DNA of 56,255 nt, taken from contig NZ_LMQW01000010.1 of NCBI RefSeq assembly GCF_001425485.1, positions 1-56,255 of the forward strand. The letters run 5' to 3'. Positions within the stretch are counted from its first letter, which is position 1, and each line of letters begins with the position of its first letter. Positions 15,878 through 24,814 of this stretch are shown piece after piece. This DNA is from Aureimonas sp. Leaf427 (GTDB lineage: Bacteria; Pseudomonadota; Alphaproteobacteria; Rhizobiales; Rhizobiaceae). The translations under genes were made by a program, and so were the position numbers. Below the pieces are notes generated by a model that saw only the letters and a list, made by a program, of their open reading frames with translations, did no database searches and was not told the DNA's origin.

Positions 15878-17206
15878 TCAGAAGTCCGAGACCTTGCCCC
15901 AGGCCGCCGCGGCCAGACGCGCGGGGTCGTAGGGGCGGGGGTCGACGATCGGTCGGTCGCCGGTGACGAGATCGGCGACGAGATGGCCGGCGCCCGTACC
16001 GATGCCGAAGCCGTGGCCGCTGAAGCCGGCGGCGAGGATGAAGCCCGGCAGCGCCTCGATCCCTCCGATCGCGGGCACGCCATCGGGCGTGGAGTCGATG
16101 AAGCCTGCCCAGCTTGCCTCGATCCTCGTGTCGCGAAGGGCCGGGAACAGGGCCTGCGCACGCCGGTGGGTTTCCCGAACGAGACGCGCGTCCGGCCGCG
16201 GATCGAGGGTCCGGCAGCGCTCCATCGGCGTCTCGGCGTCGAGACGCCAGCGCGCCGTCGTCTCGAAGCCCGAACGCCAGGCCGCGGCGCCGCCCGGCCG
16301 AAGCGAGCGCCAGCGGCGGGCGAACATCGGCACGAACTCGCGGGAGAAGAGAAGCTTCTGCGGGCTCGGATCGACGCTCGCCCGGCCGCTGATGGCCAGT
16401 GTATGCCCGCCGCGCGAGCCCCGCCGCGTCACGGAGATGTCCGCCGTGTGCAAGGCGTCGGGAAGGCCCGCGATGCCGGGCGAGACCGAGAGGATGGAGG
16501 AACGCACTGCCGATTGCGGAAAGCGGATGCCGAGCTGGCGGCAGAAGGAGGAGGCCCAGGCGCCGCCCGCCATGACGACGGTCTGCGTGCGGATCGTGCC
16601 GCGTTCGGTGACGACGCCGCTGACCCGCCCGCCCGCCGTCTCCAGCCCGCGCGCCGCGCAGTTCTGGAGCACGGTGGCGCCCTGCCTCATGATGCCGAGG
16701 GCGATGACCGGGGCCGCGCGCGAGGGGTCTGCGACGCCGTCATGGGGCGAGAAGACGCCGCCCTTCCAGTCGCGCCCCGTGGCGGCACCGCGTGTCCGCG
16801 CCTCCTCTGCGCTCAGCATATGCGTCTCGACGCCGACGCTGCGGGAGAAATCGCGCCATTTCGCCCATCCCGCGATTTCGACCTCGTTCTGGCTGAGATA
16901 GAGGAGACCGCAGCGGCGGAACCCGACATCCTCGCCGATGTCCTCGGACAGCTTATCCCAGAGATCGAGGCTGCGCGTGGCGAGCGGCAGTTCGCGTGCA
17001 TCGCGGTTCTGCTGGCGGCACCAGCCCCAGTTCCGGCTGGACTGCTCGGCGCCGATCCGGCCCTTTTCCAGAAGCGTGACCGACACGCCGCGACGGGCGA
17101 GATAATAGGCCGTGGACACGCCGACGATGCCCCCGCCGATGACCACGACGTCCGAGGCCTCCGGCAGGATGGCGGAGGTTTCGATGGCGAGAAGGGGCGC
17201 AGGCAT
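15878..17206 (-). CDS. FAD-dependent amine/amino-acid oxidoreductase (DAO family)
   Basis: With the start at ATG 17204-17206, preceded by GGAG six bases upstream, the product is 442 residues. An earlier ATG at 17228-17230 would add eight residues. The N-terminal Rossmann motif DVVVIGGGIVGVSTAYYLA and the Glu-ended strand VTLLEKG bind FAD; SSRNWGWCRQQNRD is a block typical of DAO enzymes found in amine or amino-acid catabolic clusters. The C-terminal FIDSTPDGVPAIGG and GHGFGIGTGAGHLVADL close the FAD fold. It should oxidise a secondary or primary amine, or a D-amino acid. It diverges from the Lrp-type regulator at 17442 and probably is its target. Confidence 0.9.
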   Translation of the reverse strand: MPAPLLAIETSAILPEASDVVVIGGGIVGVSTAYYLARRGVSVTLLEKGRIGAEQSSRNWGWCRQQNRDARELPLATRSLDLWDKLSEDIGEDVGFRRCGLLYLSQNEVEIAGWAKWRDFSRSVGVETHMLSAEEARTRGAATGRDWKGGVFSPHDGVADPSRAAPVIALGIMRQGATVLQNCAARGLETAGGRVSGVVTERGTIRTQTVVMAGGAWASSFCRQLGIRFPQSAVRSSILSVSPGIAGLPDALHTADISVTRRGSRGGHTLAISGRASVDPSPQKLLFSREFVPMFARRWRSLRPGGAAAWRSGFETTARWRLDAETPMERCRTLDPRPDARLVRETHRRAQALFPALRDTRIEASWAGFIDSTPDGVPAIGGIEALPGFILAAGFSGHGFGIGTGAGHLVADLVTGDRPIVDPRPYDPARLAAAAWGKVSDF

Positions 17207-17441
17207 GGCGATCTCCGGCTGACGGGTCATCCTATCCGGCCGGCGAAGAGAGCACCTGCCGCAATGCGTCCGGCGGCAGCATAATCTGCCGGCCCGGGAC
17301 TTCGTTCGCATCGCATCGTATCGCCGACCAGCGCGGGAGGCGCGGCATGATCCGATGCCCGAGGAGCTTTGCCCCGCACGAGCATTCGGCATAAGCTGCC
17401 GGTCGGAACGGGATCGGCCCCGTTCGTTCGATGAGGCCCGG
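17207..17441. promoter_or_regulatory. Divergent promoter region, oxidase / Lrp regulator
   Basis: These 235 bases lie between divergent start codons and must hold both promoters. Lrp/AsnC regulators usually bind next to their own gene and a divergent catabolic target, so this is the expected binding region. No clear repeated site was recognised by eye. Confidence 0.4.
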
Positions 17442-17918
17442 ATGAAACTCGATCGTATCGACGTGAAGATTCTCTACGAATTGCAGAAGAACGGTCGGAT
17501 CACCAACGTGGAGCTCGCCGAACTCGTCAGCCTGTCGCCCAGCCCCTGTCTCATGCGCGTGAAGAAGCTGCAGGAGGCGGGGTTCATCACGGGCTATTCG
17601 GCGCAGATCAACGTCGCCAAGCTCGGGCAGACCTTCACGGTCTTCACGGAGGTGACGCTGAAGAACCATCGCCAGATCGATTTCGCCCGCTTTCTCGCCG
17701 TGGCGCAGAAGGAGGATTCCGTCATGGAATGCCACCTCGTTTCCGGCGGCTACGATTATCTCATCAAGTTCGTGACGAGCGGCATCACCGAGTATCAGGA
17801 GACGATGGAGCGGCTCATCGACATGGAGATCGGCATCGACAAGTATTTCAGCTTCGTCGTCCTCAAGACGCCGATCGCCAAGACGCATATGCCGCTGACG
17901 AGCCTCTTCCCGATGTGA
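17442..17918 (+). CDS. Lrp/AsnC family transcriptional regulator
   Basis: The 158-residue protein (start ATG 17442; an in-frame upstream codon at 17355 adds 29 unconserved residues) has the classic layout. The N-terminal helix-turn-helix reads LDRIDVKILYELQKNGRI followed by TNVELAELVSLSPSPCLMRVKKLQEAGFI. The RAM effector-binding domain follows, with the VMECHLVSGGYDYLIKF block and the family ending FVVLKTPIAKTHMPL. It likely senses an amino acid or related metabolite and controls the divergent oxidase and perhaps the importer genes. The gene converges on the importer operon with a 76-base gap. Confidence 0.93.
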   Translation: MKLDRIDVKILYELQKNGRITNVELAELVSLSPSPCLMRVKKLQEAGFITGYSAQINVAKLGQTFTVFTEVTLKNHRQIDFARFLAVAQKEDSVMECHLVSGGYDYLIKFVTSGITEYQETMERLIDMEIGIDKYFSFVVLKTPIAKTHMPLTSLFPM

Positions 17919-17994
17919 TGCCGGCGAGCCCCGGCCGGGGACCCGCCCGCGGGAGCCGCTCTCGCCTGCGGAAGGAGCGAGGGGCTTCGAGGGT

Positions 17995-19665
17995 TCAGAA
18001 CTTCGACCTGCCGAGGAAGCTCGCGGCTTCGGGATCGAGCTGCAGGCGGTCGAGCCAGGTCGCGTCGAGCTTGGGCGTCGATTGATGCAGAAGCCGCGAA
18101 TAGGGATGGCCCTCGCGCGCTCCGAAGGCATCCGGCCCCAGCTCCTCGATCTTCTCGCCGGCATACATGACCGCGATCCGGTCGCAGATCGAGCGCACCA
18201 TCGACAGATCGTGGCTGATGAAGATGTAGGACAGGCCGAGATCGCGCTGCAGCTGCTTCAACAGGTCCATGATCGCGGCGGCGACCACGGTGTCGAGCGC
18301 CGAGGTGATCTCGTCGCAGATGATGAGGTCGGGCTCGGCGGCCAGCGCCCGCGCCAGGTTGACCCGCTGCTTCTGCCCGCCGGATAGCTCGGCCGGCAGC
18401 CGGTGCTTGAGCGCGCGGGGAAGGCGGACCATGTCGAGAAGCTCCTCGACGCGGGCCTCGCGCGTCCGGCCGCGCTTGCCGTGATAGAAGGTCAGCGGCC
18501 GGCCGAGGATGTCGCCGACGGACTTGGCCGGGTTGAGGGCGGTGTCGGCGAGCTGGAAGACGATCTGAAGCCGGCGCATGTCCTCGCGCGACCGCGAGGC
18601 GAGGCCCTTGCCGAGTTGGCGCCCGTTCATGATCACGCTGCCGGCGACGGGCGGGACGATGCCGGCGATGACGCGGGCGAGCGTGGACTTTCCGCATCCG
18701 GACTCGCCGACAATGCCGAAATTGGTGCCGCGCGCGATGGCCATGTTCACCGAATGAAGCGCCATGACCTTCGGCCGCCCGTTCGGCTGGATGGGGCCGA
18801 AGCCGGCCGAGATGTCGCAGACTTCGAGAATGTTCGTCTGCAGGCCGAGCGGCTCGGCGGGCCGCTCGACGCGCGGCGCATGCTCGAAAGCGGCGAGAAG
18901 CTCGCGCGTGTAGGGATGTTCGGGCGCGGCGATGATGCGCGTCGTCGCGCCGCTTTCCTGAACCGTGCCCTCGCGCAGGACGACGATGCGCTCGGCGATC
19001 TGGGCGACGACGGCAAGGTCGTGGCTGACATAGACGCCGGCCATGCCTTTGGCCTTCATCACGGACTTGAAGGCGCGCAGGACCTCGATCTGGGTCGTCA
19101 CGTCGAGGGCCGTCGTCGGCTCGTCGAAGATGACGAGCTTGGGATCGCCGATCAGCGCCATGGCGGCGGCGAGCCGCTGCAGCTGGCCGCCGGAGACCTC
19201 GTGCGGATAGCGCGCGCCGATCGTCTCGGGATTGGGCAGGGCGAGGGCGCGGAAAAGCTCCACCGCCTTCCGCCGGGCCTCGGCATCCGGCATCAGATCG
19301 TGGATGCGCGCGACTTCGACGACCTGGTCCATGATGGTGCGCGCGGGATTGAAGGCGGCCGCCGCGCTCTGCGGAATATAGGCGACCTCGCGGCCTCGCA
19401 TCCGCGCCCGGGCGCTTTCTGGAACCGCCGCCATGTCGATTCCATCGACTTGGACGGTGCCGCCCGAGATGCGGCAGCCCGGCCGGCAATAGCCCATCAG
19501 CGTCAGCGCGATCGTCGTCTTGCCCGATCCGCTCTCGCCGATCAGCGCGACGATCTCGCCGTCGGCGATGTCGAGATCGACGCCCCGGATGATGTCGACG
19601 GTCCTGCCGGAATCGGTCTTCGCTTCGACCGTGAGGCCGCGGATCTCGACGAGGTTCGCCATCAT
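17995..19665 (-). CDS. Dipeptide/oligopeptide-type ABC transporter ATPase, fused DppD-DppF
   Basis: The 556-residue protein joins two ATPase domains that are separate proteins in Opp/Dpp systems. The first has Walker A GESGSGKT at residues 43-50, a VSGGQLQRL signature and FDEPTTALD. The second has Walker A GESGCGKST, signature LSGGQKQRVNLARAL and CDEITSALD; note Ile for Pro after the catalytic Glu. Both sites look competent. Such fusions are common in peptide-class importers of Alphaproteobacteria. It is the last gene of the importer operon and overlaps the upstream permease stop by four bases. It energises import of the ligand bound by the product of 21553-23166. Confidence 0.93.
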   Translation of the reverse strand: MMANLVEIRGLTVEAKTDSGRTVDIIRGVDLDIADGEIVALIGESGSGKTTIALTLMGYCRPGCRISGGTVQVDGIDMAAVPESARARMRGREVAYIPQSAAAAFNPARTIMDQVVEVARIHDLMPDAEARRKAVELFRALALPNPETIGARYPHEVSGGQLQRLAAAMALIGDPKLVIFDEPTTALDVTTQIEVLRAFKSVMKAKGMAGVYVSHDLAVVAQIAERIVVLREGTVQESGATTRIIAAPEHPYTRELLAAFEHAPRVERPAEPLGLQTNILEVCDISAGFGPIQPNGRPKVMALHSVNMAIARGTNFGIVGESGCGKSTLARVIAGIVPPVAGSVIMNGRQLGKGLASRSREDMRRLQIVFQLADTALNPAKSVGDILGRPLTFYHGKRGRTREARVEELLDMVRLPRALKHRLPAELSGGQKQRVNLARALAAEPDLIICDEITSALDTVVAAAIMDLLKQLQRDLGLSYIFISHDLSMVRSICDRIAVMYAGEKIEELGPDAFGAREGHPYSRLLHQSTPKLDATWLDRLQLDPEAASFLGRSKF

Positions 19666-20513
19666 GCGCTCCGATCGCGGATCTTGCGGGGAAGGTTGTC
19701 GATCAGGAGGTTGACGCTGATCGTGAGGCTCGCGATCGCGAGCGAGGGGAAGATCACGGCCGGCGCGCCGAAGGGCAGCCCGCCGATGTTCTCGCGCACG
19801 AGGGCACCCCAGTCCGCATAGGGCGGCTGCACGCCGAGGCCGAGAAAGGAAAGGCCGGACAGGAGCAGGACGACGAAGACGAAGCGCAGGCCGAGATCGG
19901 CGAGAACCGGGCCGACGATGTTCGGCAGGATTTCCGAGCCGATGAGGTAGAGCGTGCGCTCGCCCCGCGCCTTGGCGACTGTGACGAAGTCCATCGTGTT
20001 GACGTTGACCGCGAGCGCCCGCGCGAAGCGGTAGGCGCCGGGCGTGTAGATGACGGCGAGCGTTCCGATGAGGACCGGGATGGAGGAGCCGATGCCGGAC
20101 ACGACGACGAGGCCGAAGAGCTTGCTCGGGATCGAGTTCAGCGCGTCGAGGAACCGGCTGAGGCAGGCGTCGAGCCAGCCGCCCGTGACGGCCGCCGCCA
20201 TGCCGAGCGCGACGCCGGTGAAGCAGGCGATGGAGACGGCGGCGAGCGAGATTCCGACCGTGTAGCGGGCGCCCATCAGGATGCGCGAGAGCATGTCGCG
20301 GCCGAGATAGTCGGTGCCGAGCCGGAAGGCGGCGCTCATCGGGCCGAAATAGTCGTAATCGACGATCTCGCCGGCGGGATAGGGCACGAGGAGCGGCGCC
20401 AGGACCGCGACGAGCGCCCAGGCCAGGATGACGCCGAGCCCGAGCAGCCCGACCAGCGGAAAACGGTGTCCGGGGCTCTTGCGGGGAAGCCGCGGTGCGG
20501 TGACGACGGTCAT
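19662..20513 (-). CDS. ABC transporter permease, DppC type
   Basis: The 283-residue protein has an N-terminal membrane segment (VGLLGLGVILAWALVAVLAP), the conserved LGTDYLGRDMLSRILMGARY motif near residue 65, and a C-terminal BPD_transp_1 domain with the EAA-loop region around TVAKARGERTLYLIGSEILPN. These are the marks of DppC/OppC proteins. Its ATG (20511-20513) overlaps the stop of the DppB-type gene, and its stop overlaps the ATPase start. It forms the channel with the DppB-type partner. Confidence 0.92.
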   Translation of the reverse strand: MTVVTAPRLPRKSPGHRFPLVGLLGLGVILAWALVAVLAPLLVPYPAGEIVDYDYFGPMSAAFRLGTDYLGRDMLSRILMGARYTVGISLAAVSIACFTGVALGMAAAVTGGWLDACLSRFLDALNSIPSKLFGLVVVSGIGSSIPVLIGTLAVIYTPGAYRFARALAVNVNTMDFVTVAKARGERTLYLIGSEILPNIVGPVLADLGLRFVFVVLLLSGLSFLGLGVQPPYADWGALVRENIGGLPFGAPAVIFPSLAIASLTISVNLLIDNLPRKIRDRSA

Positions 20514-21463
20514 CGGCGGAGCCTCGGGTTGGCGACGATCGCGATGAGATCGGCCGTCGTGATGAGCGTGAGATAGCCGATGCAGAAGATCATCGCGCAG
20601 GTCTGGATCAGCGGCAGGTCGCGCGTCGCCACGGCATCCACCATCAGCTTGGCGATGCCGGGATAGTTGAAGATCGTCTCGACGATGATGACCCCGCCCA
20701 GGAGGTAGGACAGAGACAGCGCCACCGCGTTGACGACGGGGCCGAGCGCGTTCGGCAAAGCGTGGCGCAGAACCATGCGCGAGCGGGACGCGCCCTTCAG
20801 AAGCGCCATTTCCACATAGGGCGCCTTCAGCGTCTCGATGACGGCGGCGCGCGTCATGCGGATCATCTGGGCCGAGATGACGAAGGCGAGCGTGATCACG
20901 GGCATGGCGAAGACGCGCAGGAGTTCGCCGAAGGAATGGACCTCGTTGGCGAAGGCGAGCGCGGGCAGCCATTTCAGGTAGACCGCGAAGACGAGGACGG
21001 CGGAGGTCGCCACCATGAATTCGGGGATGGAAATGAGGCCGACGACGAGCGTCGTCACGATCCGGTCGTAGAGCGAGCCGCGCAGCACCGCCGTCGTGAT
21101 GCCGAGCGCGAGCGCGATCGGCACGGAGACGAGGCTGGTCACGGCGGCCAGCTTCAGCGTGTTGGCCAGACGCCCGCCGATCAGCTGGGCGACGGGCATG
21201 TTCGAGGAATAGGACATGCCGAGATCGCCGGACAGAAGCCCGAGCAGCCAGCGCCCGAAGCGCAGGATGGCGGGGTCGTCGAGATGCATGGCGGTGCGAA
21301 GGCCGGCGACCGCTTCGGGCGTCGCGGACTGGCCGAGCAGTATCTCCGCGACGTCTCCGGGCAGGAGTTCGGTCGCGAAGAAGATGGTGAAGGCGACCAC
21401 GAGGAGCGTGATCAGCGCGGTGCCGATCCGGCCGGCCACGAGGGGCAAAATCCTGGACGTCAT
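20510..21463 (-). CDS. ABC transporter permease, DppB type
   Basis: The 317-residue protein shows the DppB/OppB pattern: an N-terminal membrane helix (ALITLLVVAFTIFFATELLPGD), a periplasmic region with LGLLSGDLGMSY, and the membrane domain with the EAA loop YVEMALLKGASRSRMVLRHALPN. Start ATG 21461-21463 gives the normal N-terminus. It is separated from the binding-protein gene by 89 bases containing a strong hairpin. It partners the DppC-type protein downstream. Confidence 0.92.
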   Translation of the reverse strand: MTSRILPLVAGRIGTALITLLVVAFTIFFATELLPGDVAEILLGQSATPEAVAGLRTAMHLDDPAILRFGRWLLGLLSGDLGMSYSSNMPVAQLIGGRLANTLKLAAVTSLVSVPIALALGITTAVLRGSLYDRIVTTLVVGLISIPEFMVATSAVLVFAVYLKWLPALAFANEVHSFGELLRVFAMPVITLAFVISAQMIRMTRAAVIETLKAPYVEMALLKGASRSRMVLRHALPNALGPVVNAVALSLSYLLGGVIIVETIFNYPGIAKLMVDAVATRDLPLIQTCAMIFCIGYLTLITTADLIAIVANPRLRR

Positions 21464-21513
21464 GCAGACCCCTTCCCTGGCGGCCTTCGCCCCGCCACCT
21501 CCGGCTATCCCGA

Positions 21514-21542
21514 CGAACCGCCGGGACGGACCCGGCGGTTCG
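21514..21542 (-). terminator. Strong intercistronic hairpin between binding protein and permease genes
   Basis: A perfect 12-bp GC-rich stem (21514-21525 with 21531-21542) with a five-base loop lies just after the binding-protein stop codon on the minus strand. No U-run follows, so it is more likely an mRNA-stabilising or attenuating structure than a full terminator. It would raise binding-protein expression over that of the permeases and ATPase. Confidence 0.65.
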
Positions 21543-21552
21543 AGACCTCTCC

Positions 21553-23166
21553 TCAGGCTTCGAGCCAGACGTGCTCGGCGAAGGCGTAGCCCATCATGCC
21601 GCCGAGCGGGTTCGGCTGGAGCCCCTTCAGCTTGGCCGAGGTCGCATCGACATTCGACAGGAAGGCCGGGATGATCGTGCCCGCTTCCTCGGCGATCATG
21701 CCCTGCATGACGCCGTACATCTCCTTGCGCTTGGCCTGGTCGAGCGATCCGCGGGCCTCGACCAGCATCTTGTCGAACGTCGGCGAGGCGTACTTGCTCT
21801 CGTTCCAGGGGGCGTCGGAGGCGTAGAGCAGCGAGAACAGGATGTCCGGCGTCGGGCGCGGGTTGATGTTGCCGAAATGGACCGGCGCCTTCAGCCAGTA
21901 GTTCGACCAGTAGCCGTCGGACGGCACGCGCTGCACGTCGAGCTTCATGCCGATCTCGGCGCCCGAGGCCTGCACGATCATGGCCATGTCGATGGAGGAG
22001 GCCGCCGCCTCGGAAGTGATGATCGGGATCGACTGGCCGAGGAGACCGGCCTTCTCGAAAAGGAACTTCGCCTTTTCCGGGTCGAAGGCCTTCGCCTTGA
22101 CCTCGGCGTTGTAGTAGGCGGAGGCCGGCGATATCGGCTGGTCGTTGCCGATTTCGGCAAGGCCGCGCATGACCGATTTCTGGATCTGCTCGCGGTTGAC
22201 GAGATACTTCATGCCTTCGATGAAGCCGGCCTTCTCGCCGGGGCTCATGTCGAGGCGCATGTTGAGATTGGTGTAGTTGCCGGAGGTCGTCTTGGACAGC
22301 GCGACGCCCGGCTGGCTTTCCACGAGGCGGATCGATCGCGGGTTGATCGAGGCGGCGAACTGGATGTCGCCGGACAGAAGCGCGTTGACGCGGGCCGTGT
22401 CGTCGGGGATCGCGAAGAACTCGAAGGAGTCGAGATAGGGGCCGGTCTCCTTCCAGTAGTTCGCGTTCTTCACCGCGACCGAGCGCACGCCGGGCTCGAA
22501 GACCTCGCAGATGAAGGCGCCGGTGCCGTTGGCCTTCGTGAAGTCGGTCGTGCCCTCCGCGATGATCATGAAGTGGTTCATGGCCAGGATGGTCGGCAGG
22601 TCGGCGTTCGGAGCCGCCAGCGTGATCTCGACGATCGAGGCGTCCAGCGCCTTGATGCCGGTCATCTGCTTGGCGATCGAATTCACCTTGGAGCCGACGG
22701 CCGGGTCGAGATGGCGGTTCAGCGAATAGACCACGTCGGCCGCTTCCAGCGTCTTGCCGTTGTGGAAGGCGACGTTCTTGCGAAGCTTGACGGTCCAGAC
22801 CTTGGCGTCGGTGCTCTCGACGCTTTCCGCCAGTTCCATTTCCAGGACGTCGCCGTCTTTGAGGAAGGTCAGGCGGTTGTAGAAGGCGCAGCAGCGGACG
22901 TAGTCGGTGGAGAGCGAGGCCTTGGCGGGATCGAGCGTGTCGGCCGTCGAGGCGGAATAGCCGGCCGCCTTCAGCGAGCCGCCGAAAACGGGGGCCGCGG
23001 CCAGCGCCGTCTCGGCGCGGCCGAGGATCAGCCCGCCGGCCGCGATGCCGATGCCGCCCAGCATCATCATCTGCAGGAGCTCGCGGCGGTTGGCGCCGCG
23101 CTTGATGGCGGTCTCGACCATGGCGTCGTCGCGACGGGTCCAGTTGGTGAAGCGGCTGTCGGTCAT
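21553..23166 (-). CDS. ABC transporter substrate-binding protein, family 5 (peptide/Opp type)
   Basis: The 537-residue protein begins with a twin-arginine-like signal: GANRRELLQMMMLGG near residues 24-38, a hydrophobic stretch and ALAAAP near 57. The mature part is an SBP_bac_5 fold, with FGGSLKAAGYS and the LDPAKAS opening, NVAFHNGKTLEAADVVYSL block and, later, YLVNREQIQKSVMRGLAEIG. Family 5 binds peptides, nickel, opines and other amines. It heads the importer operon. The neighbouring amine and amino-acid catabolic genes suggest an amino compound as ligand; this is inference from context. Confidence 0.92.
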   Translation of the reverse strand: MTDSRFTNWTRRDDAMVETAIKRGANRRELLQMMMLGGIGIAAGGLILGRAETALAAAPVFGGSLKAAGYSASTADTLDPAKASLSTDYVRCCAFYNRLTFLKDGDVLEMELAESVESTDAKVWTVKLRKNVAFHNGKTLEAADVVYSLNRHLDPAVGSKVNSIAKQMTGIKALDASIVEITLAAPNADLPTILAMNHFMIIAEGTTDFTKANGTGAFICEVFEPGVRSVAVKNANYWKETGPYLDSFEFFAIPDDTARVNALLSGDIQFAASINPRSIRLVESQPGVALSKTTSGNYTNLNMRLDMSPGEKAGFIEGMKYLVNREQIQKSVMRGLAEIGNDQPISPASAYYNAEVKAKAFDPEKAKFLFEKAGLLGQSIPIITSEAAASSIDMAMIVQASGAEIGMKLDVQRVPSDGYWSNYWLKAPVHFGNINPRPTPDILFSLLYASDAPWNESKYASPTFDKMLVEARGSLDQAKRKEMYGVMQGMIAEEAGTIIPAFLSNVDATSAKLKGLQPNPLGGMMGYAFAEHVWLEA

Positions 23167-23423
23167 CTCGTTCCCCTTGCGTTGACGTCTTGATGGCGAA
23201 ATCCGGAGCGACGTCCGGATCGAGGTGCCGCGGTTGGGAGCCCTCCGGTCTTTGCGTCCGAGGTCTCGTCTGAAACGGAGTGTGGCAGAGTGCCGCCGTC
23301 CGAATATTCGTTAGAAGGACGTCCAGCAGCACAAAATTGCGAAAACGAGTGGCAAGGCGATACGTGCATAACCTTTGGGCATCGCTTCGTAGGATCGCCT
23401 TCGCGCGCCGGCTTCGCCTCGGA
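23167..23423. promoter_or_regulatory. Leader/promoter region of the peptide-type importer
   Basis: These 257 bases lie between the aminotransferase stop and the binding-protein start on the minus strand. The middle part (about 23300-23370) is less GC-rich than its flanks, as expected of a promoter. The gap is large enough for an independent start site, though transcription could also continue from the aminotransferase gene. No motif pair was assigned. Confidence 0.35.
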
Positions 23424-24800
23424 TCACGCCATCGCGGCGCGCACGTCGGGATCGTCCAGCGTCTCGTCCAGCGTCAGGCGCGTGCGCTCCACAATCGCGT
23501 CGATCTCCTCGTCCGTGCAGCAGAGCGGCGGGGCGTAGCCGATGATGCCGTTGCCGAAGGCGCGGATGACGAGGCCATGATTCCAGGCGCGGTCGAAGAT
23601 GCGGCGGGACGTATCGGCAGCGGCCGGCAGGGGCGTCTTCGTCGCCTTGTCGGTGACGAGTTCCACCGCAGCCAGCAGACCGCGCCCGCGGACCTCGCCG
23701 ACCAGCGGATGGTCGCGAAGGCCGTTCAGACCCGCCATCAGGCGCGCCCCGGCACGACGGCCGTTGTCGAGAAGCCCGTCCTCGTAGAGCCGCAGGACCT
23801 CCAGGCCGACGGCCGCGCTGACGGGATGGGCGGAATAGGTCGTGCCGTGGCCGACGGCGGCGTTTCCGGCGCCGTCCGCGATCGTGTCGTAGACCTGGTC
23901 GGACAGGAAGACGGCGCCCATCGGCACGTAGCCGGAGGTCAGGCCCTTGGCGACCGTCATCAGGTCCGGCACGATCTCGTCCTCGGTGCAGGCGAAGAGC
24001 GGCCCGGTTCGGCCGAAGCCGGTGATCACCTCGTCGGCGACGAAGAGGATGTCGAGCTCGGCGCAGAGATCGCGCATGGCCTTCATCCAGCCCTTGGGCG
24101 GCATGATGACGCCACCGGACCCCTGGATCGGCTCGGCATAGAAGGCCGCGACGCGCCCGGGGCCGCCGACCGCCTCGACCTTAGCCTTCAGCGCGTCCAG
24201 CGAGGCCGCGATGATCGCGGCATCGTCCATGCCGACCGGGTTGCGATAGGGATAGGGGGAGGCGATCTTGTGCTGCCAGTCGAAGGGCGCACCGAAATGG
24301 GCGTGGAAGATCGGGATGGCGGTGAGGCCGGCGCCGACCGTCGAGGAGCCGTGATAGCCCTGCTCGAGGGAGATGAACTGGTCCTTCTCCGGCTTGCCGC
24401 GAACGGTCTGGTAGTAGCGGATGAGGCGAACGGTCGAGTCCACGGCGTCGGAGCCGCTCAGCGTGAAATAGACATGGTTCAGATCGCCCGGCGCGCGTTC
24501 GGCAAGCTCGGCGGCGAGCCGGATGGCGGATTCCGAGCCGAGGCCGAAATAGGCGGTCGCATAGGGCAGCTCGCGCATCTGCTGGGCGGCGGCTTCCACG
24601 ATGCTCTCGTGGCCGTAGCCGGCATTCACGCACCAGAGGCCGGCGAAGCCGTCGAGCAGCGGGCGCCCGGCCGCGTCGAACACCGTCGCGCCCTTGGCGG
24701 AGGTGATGACGCGCACGCCATGCTTCTCGTGCTGGCGGTAGGAGGCGACGGGATGGACGAGATGGGCGCGGTCGAGCGCCACCAGGGAATTGTTCAGCAT
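23424..24800 (-). CDS. Class III (PLP-dependent) aminotransferase
   Basis: The 458-residue protein belongs to the omega-amino acid/putrescine-pyruvate class of aminotransferases. It has GFAGLWCVNAGYGH near residue 55, a SGSDAVDSTVRLIRYY block, YHGSSTVGAGLT, the cofactor Asp in FVADEVITGFGRTG, and the Schiff-base Lys in TVAKGLTSGYVPMGAV. It transfers an amino group from an omega-amino acid or diamine to pyruvate or 2-oxoglutarate. Only 14 bases separate it from the GNAT gene upstream on the same strand, so the two are probably co-transcribed. In the cluster it would act on the imported amine, producing an aldehyde for the dehydrogenases at 28014 or 30672. Confidence 0.93.
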   Translation of the reverse strand: MLNNSLVALDRAHLVHPVASYRQHEKHGVRVITSAKGATVFDAAGRPLLDGFAGLWCVNAGYGHESIVEAAAQQMRELPYATAYFGLGSESAIRLAAELAERAPGDLNHVYFTLSGSDAVDSTVRLIRYYQTVRGKPEKDQFISLEQGYHGSSTVGAGLTAIPIFHAHFGAPFDWQHKIASPYPYRNPVGMDDAAIIAASLDALKAKVEAVGGPGRVAAFYAEPIQGSGGVIMPPKGWMKAMRDLCAELDILFVADEVITGFGRTGPLFACTEDEIVPDLMTVAKGLTSGYVPMGAVFLSDQVYDTIADGAGNAAVGHGTTYSAHPVSAAVGLEVLRLYEDGLLDNGRRAGARLMAGLNGLRDHPLVGEVRGRGLLAAVELVTDKATKTPLPAAADTSRRIFDRAWNHGLVIRAFGNGIIGYAPPLCCTDEEIDAIVERTRLTLDETLDDPDVRAAMA

Positions 24801-24814
24801 CGTGGTCTCCGAGA

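Noticed and set aside
21571-23193. 540-codon plus-strand frame antisense to the peptide-type binding protein gene
   Set aside because: No domain, no ribosome-binding site and full overlap with a clear SBP_bac_5 gene.
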